A DNA stretch of 64,000 nucleotides from an uncultured Bacteroidales bacterium (GTDB lineage: Bacteria > Bacteroidota > Bacteroidia > Bacteroidales > Bacteroidaceae), in NCBI GenBank assembly GCA_902798705.1, contig CADBXS010000001.1, forward strand, positions 41,646 to 105,645, written 5' to 3'. Shown here one piece after another: positions 32,584-41,392 of this stretch (position 1 is the stretch's first letter; each line of letters starts with the position of its first letter). The position numbers and the translations under genes were made by a program. The notes beneath the pieces are model-generated. The model was not told where the DNA came from and did no database searches. It worked only from the letters and a program-made list of their open reading frames with translations.

Positions 32584-32784
32584 ATGGACAAGAAACTGAA
32601 AAGAAGACTGAAAGGCATCGAGAAGAAGTGTGATGCCATCTTGAGAGAACTGCGTAGGTTTGGATTCAGACCAGGTATTCGACTGTTGGACTCCGTTCGT
32701 GCGAGTGCAAGGGCCTTGCATGAGATGAGCATGAAGGAGCGTGAGCGTATGGAGCGCGAACGGGGTCGTGGACTACGACACTGA
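32584..32784 (+). CDS. Small basic helical protein
   Basis: Predicts 66 residues from ATG 32584, following TATAAATTTAGCGAT. Basic and helical (KLKRRLKGIEKKCDAILREL; MSMKERERMERERG). It overlaps the sigma factor gene by 44 nt, so it may be coupled to it. An anti-sigma role would be speculative. Confidence 0.45.
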   Translation: MDKKLKRRLKGIEKKCDAILRELRRFGFRPGIRLLDSVRASARALHEMSMKERERMERERGRGLRH

Positions 32785-33277
32785 GGTAGCGAGGTTGTTG
32801 CCATGGATACGCAGGACGGCTCATAGCTTCGCACGTGGCGAGGATGCTGAGGACTTGGCAGGGGAAACGGTTCTTCGTCTTTTCCTGCATCGGAGGGACT
32901 TCGGCAGCGTGGAGGAGCTTCGGTCGTTCTGCTACGTGGTGATGCGCAATGTCCACTATTCGCAATGGCAGCGGAGGAAGGTGGTCGGATTCGTGAGCCT
33001 CGACGACGATTTCGACGAGCCTCTGGACTCATACGACAGCTTTGGTGCATTGGTTGCGCGTGAGGGATTGGCGGTGGTTCAGTTCCTTCGCCGCTATGCG
33101 AGTGTGGATACTGCGGTCCTCTATGCGATGGGTTACAGCTATGCGGAGATAGGCGAGATGCTCCATTTGCCTATCGGGACGGTGCAGAGCAGGATTCACG
33201 CAGGAAGAAAGATTTTGAAGAACAAAGGACAAGGGACAAAGGAGGGGTTGCAAACGTTTATAAACGTTAAGGCGTGA
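32741..33277 (+). CDS. Phage-encoded sigma-70 family (ECF-like) factor
   Basis: Predicts 178 residues from GTG 32741 (GTG 32768 is an alternative). Region 2: RRTAHSFARGEDAEDLAGE, TVLRLFLHRRDF, then FCYVVMRNVHYSQWQRRK. Region 4: YASVDTAVLYAMGYSYAEIG, EMLHLPIGTVQSRIHAGRKI, a clear helix-turn-helix. No sigma-1 or region-3 domain, so ECF-like in size. It probably directs host RNA polymerase to phage promoters. Its last codons overlap upstream conserved element copy 5, which fits autoregulation or control of the next unit. Confidence 0.8.
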   Translation: MSVWSANGVVDYDTEVARLLPWIRRTAHSFARGEDAEDLAGETVLRLFLHRRDFGSVEELRSFCYVVMRNVHYSQWQRRKVVGFVSLDDDFDEPLDSYDSFGALVAREGLAVVQFLRRYASVDTAVLYAMGYSYAEIGEMLHLPIGTVQSRIHAGRKILKNKGQGTKEGLQTFINVKA

Positions 33278-33366
33278 AAATGGTGGGGGCTGGGGATTGC
33301 ATATATTGACAAAAACGACGAGGTTTGCAGTATAAAAATTAAACTTAATGTCAAACCTCTAAAAAC
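33261..33366 (+). promoter_or_regulatory. Upstream conserved element, copy 5
   Basis: AACGTTAAGG (33263) and ACGAGGTTTGC (33318) are 55 nt apart, then a TGTCAAACCTCTAAAAACAA leader before ATG 33375. The left edge lies within the last codons of the sigma factor gene. Confidence 0.65.
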
Positions 33367-33374
33367 AAGAAATC

Positions 33375-33701
33375 ATGGAAAAGAAGAGTTTTCGAGTGAG
33401 AGTTTTCAAGTATGCAAACCAGCTTTACAAGACTACAGGTCTTATGTGGTCGGAGTGTCTGCGGAAGGCATGGGCGATTTACCGCCTTGCGAAGCAGATG
33501 CGTGTGGGTGTTGCGCGATTTATCTACAAGAAGAAGGACGGCAGCATTCGCGAGGCCTACGGCACCTTGACGAACCTGCCTGCAGGTGTGACTGGTGGCA
33601 AGAAGACGAAGCCAAGCTACAAGACCTTTGCTTACTTCGACACTGAACGGAACGCTTTTAGATGCTTCTGCGTTGAGAACTTCATCGCTGTGGTAGCCTA
33701 A
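33375..33701 (+). CDS. SH3-like beta-barrel (WYL_2-type) protein
   Basis: Predicts 108 residues. Helical N-terminus (RVRVFKYANQLYKTTGLMWS) is followed by VGVARFIYKKKDGSIREAYG, KPSYKTFAYFDTERNAFRCF, FCVENFIAVV. The KKDGSxR and closing strand pattern are those of small SH3-barrel proteins common in Bacteroidetes phages and mobile elements. Nucleic-acid binding is often proposed. It follows upstream conserved element copy 5. Confidence 0.65.
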   Translation: MEKKSFRVRVFKYANQLYKTTGLMWSECLRKAWAIYRLAKQMRVGVARFIYKKKDGSIREAYGTLTNLPAGVTGGKKTKPSYKTFAYFDTERNAFRCFCVENFIAVVA

Positions 33702-33709
33702 GAGCCCCC

Positions 33710-33780
33710 TCCCGACCTCCCCCGAAGGGGAGGAGAAGTGAAGCGGGAGAGGCAGCGGCAGAACCGCTGCTTACAAAAAA
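33710..33780. repeat. Class-3 palindrome plus type-1 hairpin element
   Basis: GCCCCCTCCCGACCTCCCC, then CGAA and GGGGAGGAGAAG (33710-33737). The type-1 copy follows at 33752-33780 with stem GCAGCGG/CCGCTGC, loop CAGAA and tail TTACAAAAAAA. Confidence 0.65.
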
Positions 33781-33976
33781 ACTAACGAAGTACAAAGTTC
33801 AACGTAGAAGTACAAAGTACAAGGGAGGGTGGGGCGGTTGCTCCGCTCTGCCTGTTTGGTGGCAGTTGTAAGGATTTGGAAATAAACAAGTTAAGGAAAT
33901 TAGGGTGATTTTTCTTTGTCGGATTTTTCTATTGTGGTTGATTTCTCTTTTCTTTGTTGGCAAATAAAGTCGCAAC
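33781..33976. other. Noncoding gap before the tail tip genes
   Basis: AAAGTAC heptamers, a hairpin GGGTGGGGC-GGTT-GCTCCGCTC (33827-33848), then a T-rich tract ending TTTCTTTGTTGGCAAATAAA that may hold the promoter for 33977. No gene seen. Confidence 0.5.
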
Positions 33977-36658
33977 ATGCTTTGTAAGTATTATCTGCAA
34001 ATAGGTTCGGTGAAGGTGGACATCCATTCGGAGAACTGCATCGAGGTTGGTACGATGGTTGCCAACCTGAGCGAGTTGGCGGTGAGCTACAAGCGCACTG
34101 GCTATAATGGCGTGGTGCGTTCGTGCGGCAGTGACATCGTGTTCGTGGGCGAGGCCTATAGTCGGTTGATGTCGCTGTGGCAGACGAAGTACTACAAGTC
34201 GCAGGCTTCGTTTGCGGTGTATGTCATCAATGACCTGTGGATGTATGAGAAGCTTTGGGAGTGTCCTTTGGACTTCTCCACGTTCCGCTATGACTCGTAC
34301 AGGGTGACGATTGGTTGTGTCGATAAGGGTGCCGCTGCGCTCATCAGGGCGAACCAGGGGACGAGATACCACTACGGGGCTGTAGGATTGAGCGAGAGTC
34401 TTCCGTTGGGTTATGACCGCGTGCAGGTGCAGAACAAGGTGGAGATGACGGTGAACACGGGTTCGACATATGAGGGCTTCGATAGAAAGTTCAGTTATTT
34501 CGACGTGGAGGACGAGCGCAACGTGCGCTGCGTGTCGATGCCCGTGTATGTGAGCAATAGCGACGGTGTTGCCGAAGGGCAGGGCGTGCTGGCGTTATCC
34601 CATGACGAGCAGTTGGTGCTGAACGACCGCTATCCTGCTACGATTGGCGACCATTACTTTGCTGAGGCTGTTGCCGATGGCAGTGTGGTGGTTGACCTGA
34701 CGAGCGTGAAGGTGAGGGTGCAGCATCAGGGAGCGCAGATTCAGTTCATGTTGTCGAAGGGTACGGGCATCACGGGTCCTACCGAACTGGTGGATGGTGT
34801 TTCCGTGGGCGATGGCTGGTATGAGTTCGCATGCCATATCAGAGTCAGCCTCAGCGTGAGCGCAGGAGACAAGATTGGCCTTCAGATGTACTTTTGGTTT
34901 GATGGGTACAGAACCACTTTCCCTGACAAGAAGTACTTGATGCGTGGCAGTTGCGTGATGGACTGGGTGAGCAGGGGCAAGGACATCGACATGCGTGTGA
35001 TTCGTCCTGTGACCTTGCTGAACAAGTTGCTGCGGAGCATCGGTGGCGAGAACAGCCAGATAAGGGGCGAGATTGACGATGCGGAGAACGAGCGCTTGCG
35101 AAATACGATGCTGTTGCCAGCTGAGGAGATTCGTGGCTTTAGCGGTCCTACGCTGTATAGCAGTTTCAAGCAGTTCTGCGAGTTCATGGAGGCTGTGTTC
35201 GGCTATACCTACGAGATTGAGGAGGATGCCGAGGTGCGCGAGACGGTGACGGATGCGCTGGAGATAGTGCCTATAGACGGACGTATCAGCACGCATGTGA
35301 ATACCTATCCGGGCACTGATGCGCTGGAGGTTGACAGCGTGTGGTACATAGAGGAGGAGGCGCGTTTCTGCGGTCTGGTTACATTCGTTGATGGTTACTT
35401 CCGTACCTTTGTTGGCAGTGACGCTTACAACAACGCTGCGGATAATAACCATGCTTATCAGAACAAGATATACTACGACAAGAGTACGTGCGAGGCTTTC
35501 AAGTATGTGCCTACGACGGAGGTGAGCGACTCGGCTGCGGTCGCGCTGACACCGTACGTGCTGGATGAGATTTGCAGTGGCTATTACGACTACATCATGC
35601 GCTTTGCCGGCTTCGAGGACGACATTGACGCTGACCATGGAGAGTATCTCGGTCAGGTGGAGGACGAGGACGTGTGGTTCGTGCGCAACAGGGGCAAGTT
35701 CTTCTGCAAGATGAGTGGCCAGTGGTATTCCGTTTGGGACGGTGCGTCTTACTACAATACGAGTGACGGCTTGAGGGCTAAGAGCATCTTCAAGGTGGTG
35801 GACGACGACAGCGGTGTGTATGTGGCTGCCCAGGGCAAGTATCTGCTTTTCCATGACGTGGATGTGGACGAGGTTGACCCGCTGCCTTGCGCTTCGGTTG
35901 TTCGTTTCAAGCACAGGGAGAAGGTGTTCAGCAATGAGGTGTCGATGGAGTTGGAGCGTGTGAGCGGTCCTGTGGTGAGTGTGGCGAAGGACAGGCTTTA
36001 CAGTGAGCTGCGCATCGGTTATGAGAAGCAGGACTACGACCTCGGCAATAGCGGTAATGACGAATGGAACTTCACGAATAGGTATGCGACCGACGTGCAG
36101 TTGAGCGCGAAGACGCTGGAGTTGATTAGTCCGTATAGGGCGGACTGCTACGGCATCGAGGAGGCTGCAGGGAAGCGAGGTCAGGAGACGAGTTCGAGCG
36201 AGAGCGATGGTGACTTGTGGATGGTGAAGGTGCTGGAGGAACCTGTTGGTGGTCGCTATGTGATAGACAGGAGCATCACGGTGGTGGGTTCTTATACTGA
36301 CACGGTGTTCAATGCGACGTATGCTCCGATGTACTGCATCTATGCCAATAAGGCGTATCTTGGCTCGTTCGCTCAGCGATATACCTTTGCGAGCTGTGAG
36401 GGCAATCGGAACATCAGGTTTGACGATGGCAACGACAACATCGGCATGAGCAGGAGTTTCGTGTTCAACAGCAAGCTGTTCCGAATTGAGGATATAGAGG
36501 TGGAGACTGACGACCAGATGCTTCCTCTTGACTTCTCGGGGCTTGTGGAGTTCGCATGGGGTGAGACGATTTATCGGGGCTTTGTGAACAGTGTTGAGTT
36601 CAACCCGCAGAGACCTGAAGTTGTGAAATATGAATTGATTTTTAGAGTATGTATATAG
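33977..36658 (+). CDS. Tail tip / baseplate protein
   Basis: Predicts 893 residues. N-terminal part LCKYYLQIGSVKVDIHSENC and several beta-rich sections (VRCVSMPVYVSNSDG, VTIGCVDKGAAALIRANQG) with a cell-surface-protein look. Place after the tape measure module fits a distal-tail or tail-associated hub protein. It overlaps the next gene by 10 nt. No enzymatic motif visible. Confidence 0.6.
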   Translation: MLCKYYLQIGSVKVDIHSENCIEVGTMVANLSELAVSYKRTGYNGVVRSCGSDIVFVGEAYSRLMSLWQTKYYKSQASFAVYVINDLWMYEKLWECPLDFSTFRYDSYRVTIGCVDKGAAALIRANQGTRYHYGAVGLSESLPLGYDRVQVQNKVEMTVNTGSTYEGFDRKFSYFDVEDERNVRCVSMPVYVSNSDGVAEGQGVLALSHDEQLVLNDRYPATIGDHYFAEAVADGSVVVDLTSVKVRVQHQGAQIQFMLSKGTGITGPTELVDGVSVGDGWYEFACHIRVSLSVSAGDKIGLQMYFWFDGYRTTFPDKKYLMRGSCVMDWVSRGKDIDMRVIRPVTLLNKLLRSIGGENSQIRGEIDDAENERLRNTMLLPAEEIRGFSGPTLYSSFKQFCEFMEAVFGYTYEIEEDAEVRETVTDALEIVPIDGRISTHVNTYPGTDALEVDSVWYIEEEARFCGLVTFVDGYFRTFVGSDAYNNAADNNHAYQNKIYYDKSTCEAFKYVPTTEVSDSAAVALTPYVLDEICSGYYDYIMRFAGFEDDIDADHGEYLGQVEDEDVWFVRNRGKFFCKMSGQWYSVWDGASYYNTSDGLRAKSIFKVVDDDSGVYVAAQGKYLLFHDVDVDEVDPLPCASVVRFKHREKVFSNEVSMELERVSGPVVSVAKDRLYSELRIGYEKQDYDLGNSGNDEWNFTNRYATDVQLSAKTLELISPYRADCYGIEEAAGKRGQETSSSESDGDLWMVKVLEEPVGGRYVIDRSITVVGSYTDTVFNATYAPMYCIYANKAYLGSFAQRYTFASCEGNRNIRFDDGNDNIGMSRSFVFNSKLFRIEDIEVETDDQMLPLDFSGLVEFAWGETIYRGFVNSVEFNPQRPEVVKYELIFRVCI

Positions 36659-37530
36659 TTAGTCCGTTTACGCCTCTGTTCTTCCATCCGAGCTCTGATG
36701 CGTTTCAGAGTCCGAGTGGGAACGTGCAGGTGTGGAGTCCAGATGACAGGATATTGGTGCAGGTCATTTCGTTTGACACGAGTGACGATGTGCCTACTGC
36801 GAAGTTGAACTCTTTTGACGAGCGGATGGTGAAGACGGAGAGCGCCTTGGTGTGGAGCACTTGGCGCATGAATACGGACGTGACCATCTACTGGACCATC
36901 ATCTCGGATCTGACGAACGGTCTTTACAGCGTGACGATAGACAAGGAGAGTGAGCGTTTCAGGGTGACTGACGACGAGCAGGAGTTGTCGAGGACGACGC
37001 TGTTGCAGTACAGCAGTAGCAGCAACAGGGAGCGGAAGGACGTGTGCTTCTGGATAGACATGCAGCAGTACTTCTTCTCGTTCCGTGTGCCTGGTGGCTT
37101 CAAGGACAACGGCTGGCAGTTCGGTGTGGACAATGAGCAGTTCACGGACATGGACCGTGACGTGAGCGACGTGTTCGCGCATGAGCAGCTGGTGAAGGTT
37201 TTCACGCTCGGCAACTCGATTGGTGTGCCTCCATGGTATGCCCATCTGCTGAACATGGCCTTGTGCTGCTCGTATGTATATCTTGACGGTGTTCGCTACG
37301 TGCGGAGCGAGGGCAGTGTGCCTGAGATGAACGAGACGGTTGAGACGTTGAAGTCGTACATCTACAAGCAGAGCCTCGTGCAGGTGCGCTATCTCGATCC
37401 GGAGATTGAGCAGCGGAACCAGTTGAGCATCCGCAGGGTTTATCTGAACTCGGGCAGGACGAACGCCGAGGAGGTGTATAGGGACGTGAGTGTTGGAAAT
37501 GAAGAATACTTGATACGAAATAGGACATGA
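36649..37530 (+). CDS. Tail protein, unknown function
   Basis: Predicts 293 residues, beta-rich, with SPSGNVQVWSPDDRILVQ, WRMNTDVTIYWTIISD and NGWQFGVDNEQFTD. It is coupled to the tail-tip gene upstream and the fibre gene downstream (4-nt overlap). Likely part of the baseplate or fibre attachment. Confidence 0.55.
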   Translation: MYIVSPFTPLFFHPSSDAFQSPSGNVQVWSPDDRILVQVISFDTSDDVPTAKLNSFDERMVKTESALVWSTWRMNTDVTIYWTIISDLTNGLYSVTIDKESERFRVTDDEQELSRTTLLQYSSSSNRERKDVCFWIDMQQYFFSFRVPGGFKDNGWQFGVDNEQFTDMDRDVSDVFAHEQLVKVFTLGNSIGVPPWYAHLLNMALCCSYVYLDGVRYVRSEGSVPEMNETVETLKSYIYKQSLVQVRYLDPEIEQRNQLSIRRVYLNSGRTNAEEVYRDVSVGNEEYLIRNRT

Positions 37531-40076
37531 AGATAGAATTGACACAAGCCCAGTTGACGCAGGTTGTTGCGTCGGTGTTGCAGTCGCTGCGCACGAACAG
37601 CAAGTCGATATTGGAGTTGACGCTGGTGAGTGCCGTGAGCTCGGTTGACTACATCGAGTTGAGCGAGGGCAAGCGCATCGCTGTGAGTACCATCGTGAAC
37701 AAGGTGATAGAGCATTTCGGTGACGGTAGTGTTTCGACGAGTATGATCCAGGACCTGTGCGTGACGACGGTGAAGATTGCGAATGCTGCGATAACCAATG
37801 CGAAGTTAGCGGACGGAAGTGTGACACTTGGCAAGTTGGCTGCCGAGGTGACGGGTACGATTACGAGCGGCAGCACTGGCTTCGTGACGGGCGATGCTGC
37901 CTATCAGATGTTCGTGGCGACTGCCTTGTGGGAGCGTGGCACGGGTAATAACAGCTTGAAGCAGAAGGGCGGTACGAACGTGGTGAGCGGTAAGCTCTCC
38001 ATTGCCGAGGGCGACCAGCAGACGGTGAGTGGCAAGTATGCCCATGCGGAGGGCTACGGCAACAGCGTGTCGAAGGACTACGGCCATGCAGAAGGCTATC
38101 AGACCGTCGTTGGCGGTGTGGCTGGTCATGCTGAGGGTACGACGACGAAGGCAAGCGGTGCGAACAGTCATGCAGAGGGTGAGAATACCGAGGCATCGAC
38201 GACGGCACACGCAGAAGGCTACAACACGAAGGCCTACGGCAAGCGTAGCCATGCTGAGGGCAAGGACACCTATACAGGCGGCAATGACAGCCATGCGGAA
38301 GGAGACTCGACGAATGCCTTGGGCAATCAGAGTCATGCGGAAGGTCACTTCACGGATGCGGGCGAACTGGATACCGCAGACAACAGTCATGCAGAAGGCT
38401 ATGCGAGCAGTGCGTTGGGAACGGCATCCCATGCAGAGGGTGGCTATGGCTGCGCCAGTACGGAGCAGAGGGGCGACAAGAGGGTTGCCGTGCTGCTGAG
38501 CGGTTCGGGCAATGCGCAGCAGTTCACGCTTGTGAATTTCTCCAGCCTCGGCATTGACGTGTCGCTTCTGCCTGGCAAGAAGATTGTGTATGGAAGTGAT
38601 GAGGAGACCGACGTGAACGTGCGGATTACCGCAGCTGCGGTGGTTGGCGGTGTGTGCACGATACATACGAACGGCGTGCTTTCCGCTTCAGCACTGAACA
38701 GTGCCACCTTCTACTTGGCGGGCAATACGGCCAGTGGTGTGAATGCCCATGCAGAGGGCAACTTCAATGCTGCGAGCGGTACGAACAGCCATGCGGAGGG
38801 ACACAATAACGTGGCTGGTGGTTCGAATAGCCATGCGGAGGGCGAAGGTACGATGGCGAGCCAGTCGTACGAGCATGCCCAGGGAATGTATAACAGGACA
38901 AGGCAATGGCAGATACACTCCATTGGTATCGGTACTGGCAACGATGACAGGAAGAACGGCGAGGAGATGGACTACTCGGGCAGGAAATTCCTGAAGGGAG
39001 TCGGCGGCTATGACGGTACGAATGGCGGTGAGAGTGGAGTTAGAGACGTGGCACAGACCATCAACGGACAGTCGGCTGTGATGGGCTACGGTGTCTGCGA
39101 TACGGCAGCCTCAACCGCTGTGAAGGTCGTTGCCATCAGTGATTTCCCGTCTCCGACCGCTTTTGTGGGTGGTTGCTTCAAGGTGAAGATGACTTACGGC
39201 AATACGGCTGCGAGTGGTGTGAAGTTGCTGGTGAACGGTACGGCTGCCATTGACCTGATGTATGATGGTGAGGCCGTGAGCGCTACGAATACGTGGCAGG
39301 CAGGCGAGGTGCTGAGCGTGTATTTCGACGGTGACTACTATCAGGCGACGAATGTGCAGGGCGGCGGTGGTGGCAGTGCCGAGAAGGTGTCGTATGACAA
39401 CACGCAGAGCGGATTCGAGGGTGATACGGTGCAGGAGGTAATCGACGAGATTGGTGGTGGTCTGAGCGAGTTGAAGGCTGCTGTGTTCCCGTTGGTGGTG
39501 ACGCTGACGGCTTCGACTCCGACGGTGGAGTACGACGGCACGACGAAGGACATGACGTTTGTCTTCAGTGTGAAGCGCAATGGTGCGTCGGTGGTTCCGA
39601 CGAGGTTTGTTGCGAGCAGTGGCGGTGTGAGCAGGACGATACCAGCGGCTTCATCGGGCAGCTTCACTTGGCCATGCGGTCAGGGTACGACGACGGTGAC
39701 GCTGAGTGCTACGTATGGAACGCTGTCGAAGAGTGCGAATGCGAGCGTGAACGCTGTCGTTCCTGTGCTGGTTGAGATGAAGGCTGGCGGAACGATGAGT
39801 GCTGCGGATATTCAGCAGTCGCAGGATTGGTATGTGAAGAACTCCGCTGCGGGTACCTATACGTTTACACCTTCTCAGAACAGTTACTTGTGGGTTTGTG
39901 TTCCGAGTGGTAAGAGCATCAGCAAGGTGACTTCGGGCGGCTTTGACGTGCCGATGGTGAATGTGGGAACAGTGGCTGTGACCTCGGTGAACGGCAATAC
40001 GTATAATGCCAGCTTCGTGTGCTACAGGAGCGATGCCGAGTTGGTGAGCGGTAGCTGGACGTTTGTGGTGAGCTGA
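37527..40076 (+). CDS. Tail fibre with YadA-head-like HAEG repeats
   Basis: Predicts 849 residues. Residues about 170-300 and 405-455 carry 13 copies of a roughly 14-residue repeat with HAEG or SHAEG, as in the left-handed beta-roll heads of trimeric adhesins (for example GNQSHAEGHFTDAG). This predicts a trimeric fibre. A later section has NTQSGFEGDTVQEVIDEI, a motif common at tail-fibre joints, and the C-terminus has an Ig-like beta region ending SGSWTFVVS. It probably touches the host surface. Confidence 0.8.
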   Translation: MKIELTQAQLTQVVASVLQSLRTNSKSILELTLVSAVSSVDYIELSEGKRIAVSTIVNKVIEHFGDGSVSTSMIQDLCVTTVKIANAAITNAKLADGSVTLGKLAAEVTGTITSGSTGFVTGDAAYQMFVATALWERGTGNNSLKQKGGTNVVSGKLSIAEGDQQTVSGKYAHAEGYGNSVSKDYGHAEGYQTVVGGVAGHAEGTTTKASGANSHAEGENTEASTTAHAEGYNTKAYGKRSHAEGKDTYTGGNDSHAEGDSTNALGNQSHAEGHFTDAGELDTADNSHAEGYASSALGTASHAEGGYGCASTEQRGDKRVAVLLSGSGNAQQFTLVNFSSLGIDVSLLPGKKIVYGSDEETDVNVRITAAAVVGGVCTIHTNGVLSASALNSATFYLAGNTASGVNAHAEGNFNAASGTNSHAEGHNNVAGGSNSHAEGEGTMASQSYEHAQGMYNRTRQWQIHSIGIGTGNDDRKNGEEMDYSGRKFLKGVGGYDGTNGGESGVRDVAQTINGQSAVMGYGVCDTAASTAVKVVAISDFPSPTAFVGGCFKVKMTYGNTAASGVKLLVNGTAAIDLMYDGEAVSATNTWQAGEVLSVYFDGDYYQATNVQGGGGGSAEKVSYDNTQSGFEGDTVQEVIDEIGGGLSELKAAVFPLVVTLTASTPTVEYDGTTKDMTFVFSVKRNGASVVPTRFVASSGGVSRTIPAASSGSFTWPCGQGTTTVTLSATYGTLSKSANASVNAVVPVLVEMKAGGTMSAADIQQSQDWYVKNSAAGTYTFTPSQNSYLWVCVPSGKSISKVTSGGFDVPMVNVGTVAVTSVNGNTYNASFVCYRSDAELVSGSWTFVVS

Positions 40077-40128
40077 TGGGGTTTATGGGCAATATGGGCT
40101 TAATGGGTATTGATAAAAAAAAAGATAG

Positions 40129-40524
40129 ATGGCAGACATTAAGATAGCAGGAAAGCTGGTGGCGGGTGCGAGCGACGGTGTGCTTGCCGGTGCCGATGCG
40201 GTGAAGGATGCGAGCCTCGGAAAGTTCCAAGAGGCTGTCAATCGTGATGCCCTTGGCAATGGCGTGTTCAACGTGACTTCATGGACGAACCAGAGTTATG
40301 CTTCGGTGACCGCTGCCGCCGTGGGTGTTCCGAGTGCGCTGCGCAGGCTGGGCATGGTGATAACGTTTCTGGACACGGGCGGTGAGTGGATAGCGAAGCA
40401 GTTTACGGGCGATGATGTGACGGACTGGACTGACGACGGCAGTTGGGATGACTTCGGAGGCGGTGGAGGTGCGGACTTCGTGCCTGTGACGAGCGAAGAG
40501 GTGGCTGGGATGCAGGACCCGTGA
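40129..40524 (+). CDS. Fibre-associated small protein
   Basis: Predicts 131 residues. KIAGKLVAGASDGVLAGADA, then GMVITFLDTGGEWIAKQF, then a Gly-rich stretch. It ends in PVTSEEVAGMQDP, nearly the same as the end of the following fibre protein (PVTSEYVASMADP). The shared C-terminus suggests a common assembly contact. Confidence 0.55.
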   Translation: MADIKIAGKLVAGASDGVLAGADAVKDASLGKFQEAVNRDALGNGVFNVTSWTNQSYASVTAAAVGVPSALRRLGMVITFLDTGGEWIAKQFTGDDVTDWTDDGSWDDFGGGGGADFVPVTSEEVAGMQDP

Positions 40525-40587
40525 TGAAGAAGGACAAAGGGCGAAGTACAAAGTACAAAGGGCAAAAAACTATAAAACGATGGTGAT

Positions 40588-41358
40588 ATGAAGAAAAACG
40601 AGACAAAATGTGATTATCCGATACGGGTGCCGGAGGGGAACAGGTTCTCGCTGGCGATTCTGTTGTCGAAGATCAGCTGGGAGGGAGGCTGGAAACTGAA
40701 GATGGACTGGGAACCAAAGGCTGGCGACGTGGTGCGTCTGTTCCTGGTTACTCCTCATGGAAGTGTCGAGGTGAGGAACTTGGTTGTGGAGGACAACCTT
40801 CTGAGCTTCGAGGACAAAGGTACGCTTGCTGCTGGAACGTACGACGTGGACATCAGGATTGTACGTGCGAACGGTGAGCACTACGGTTGCTATCTGAAGG
40901 GTAAGCTAAGGATAGTGCAGGCGAACGACGAGGCTGGCATCTCGGACACTTACGAGATAGACGATGCGGTGGTGCTGTATGCGAAGGGTGACAAGGGCGA
41001 TCCAGGCAAGGATGGCACGGTATCGTTTGACGAACTGAGTGAAGACCAGATTGCGATGCTGAAGGGCGAACCTGGCGAGGATGGTGACGATGGCAAATCA
41101 GCATATCAATTTTACCTTGACACAGTGCCTGTAGGCGAGACGCCATTGACAGAAGCGCAATGGCTGGCTTCGTTGAAAGGTCGGCAAGGAGACCAAGGCC
41201 CGAAGGGCGACACGGTTATACTTGCCGATGGGCAGACATACACACTCTATGATGTGGAGGGTAGCAATACTGATGGCGCAATGACGCAGAAAGCAATAGC
41301 GGATATGTATGCTCCTGTAACGAGCGAGTATGTAGCAAGCATGGCAGACCCAAGTTAA
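40588..41358 (+). CDS. Collagen-like fibre protein
   Basis: Predicts 256 residues. N-terminal beta domain (PIRVPEGNRFSLAILLSK, KAGDVVRLFLVTPHG), then short collagen-like Gly-X-Y runs (GDKGDPGKDG, GEPGEDGDDGK, GRQGDQGPKGD), and an end with EGSNTDGAMTQKAIADMY followed by PVTSEYVASMADP. Collagen-like repeats are common in phage fibres and predict a trimer. Confidence 0.7.
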   Translation: MKKNETKCDYPIRVPEGNRFSLAILLSKISWEGGWKLKMDWEPKAGDVVRLFLVTPHGSVEVRNLVVEDNLLSFEDKGTLAAGTYDVDIRIVRANGEHYGCYLKGKLRIVQANDEAGISDTYEIDDAVVLYAKGDKGDPGKDGTVSFDELSEDQIAMLKGEPGEDGDDGKSAYQFYLDTVPVGETPLTEAQWLASLKGRQGDQGPKGDTVILADGQTYTLYDVEGSNTDGAMTQKAIADMYAPVTSEYVASMADPS

Positions 41359-41392
41359 AATGATTGTTGAATGATAAAAATTATTAGATGCT

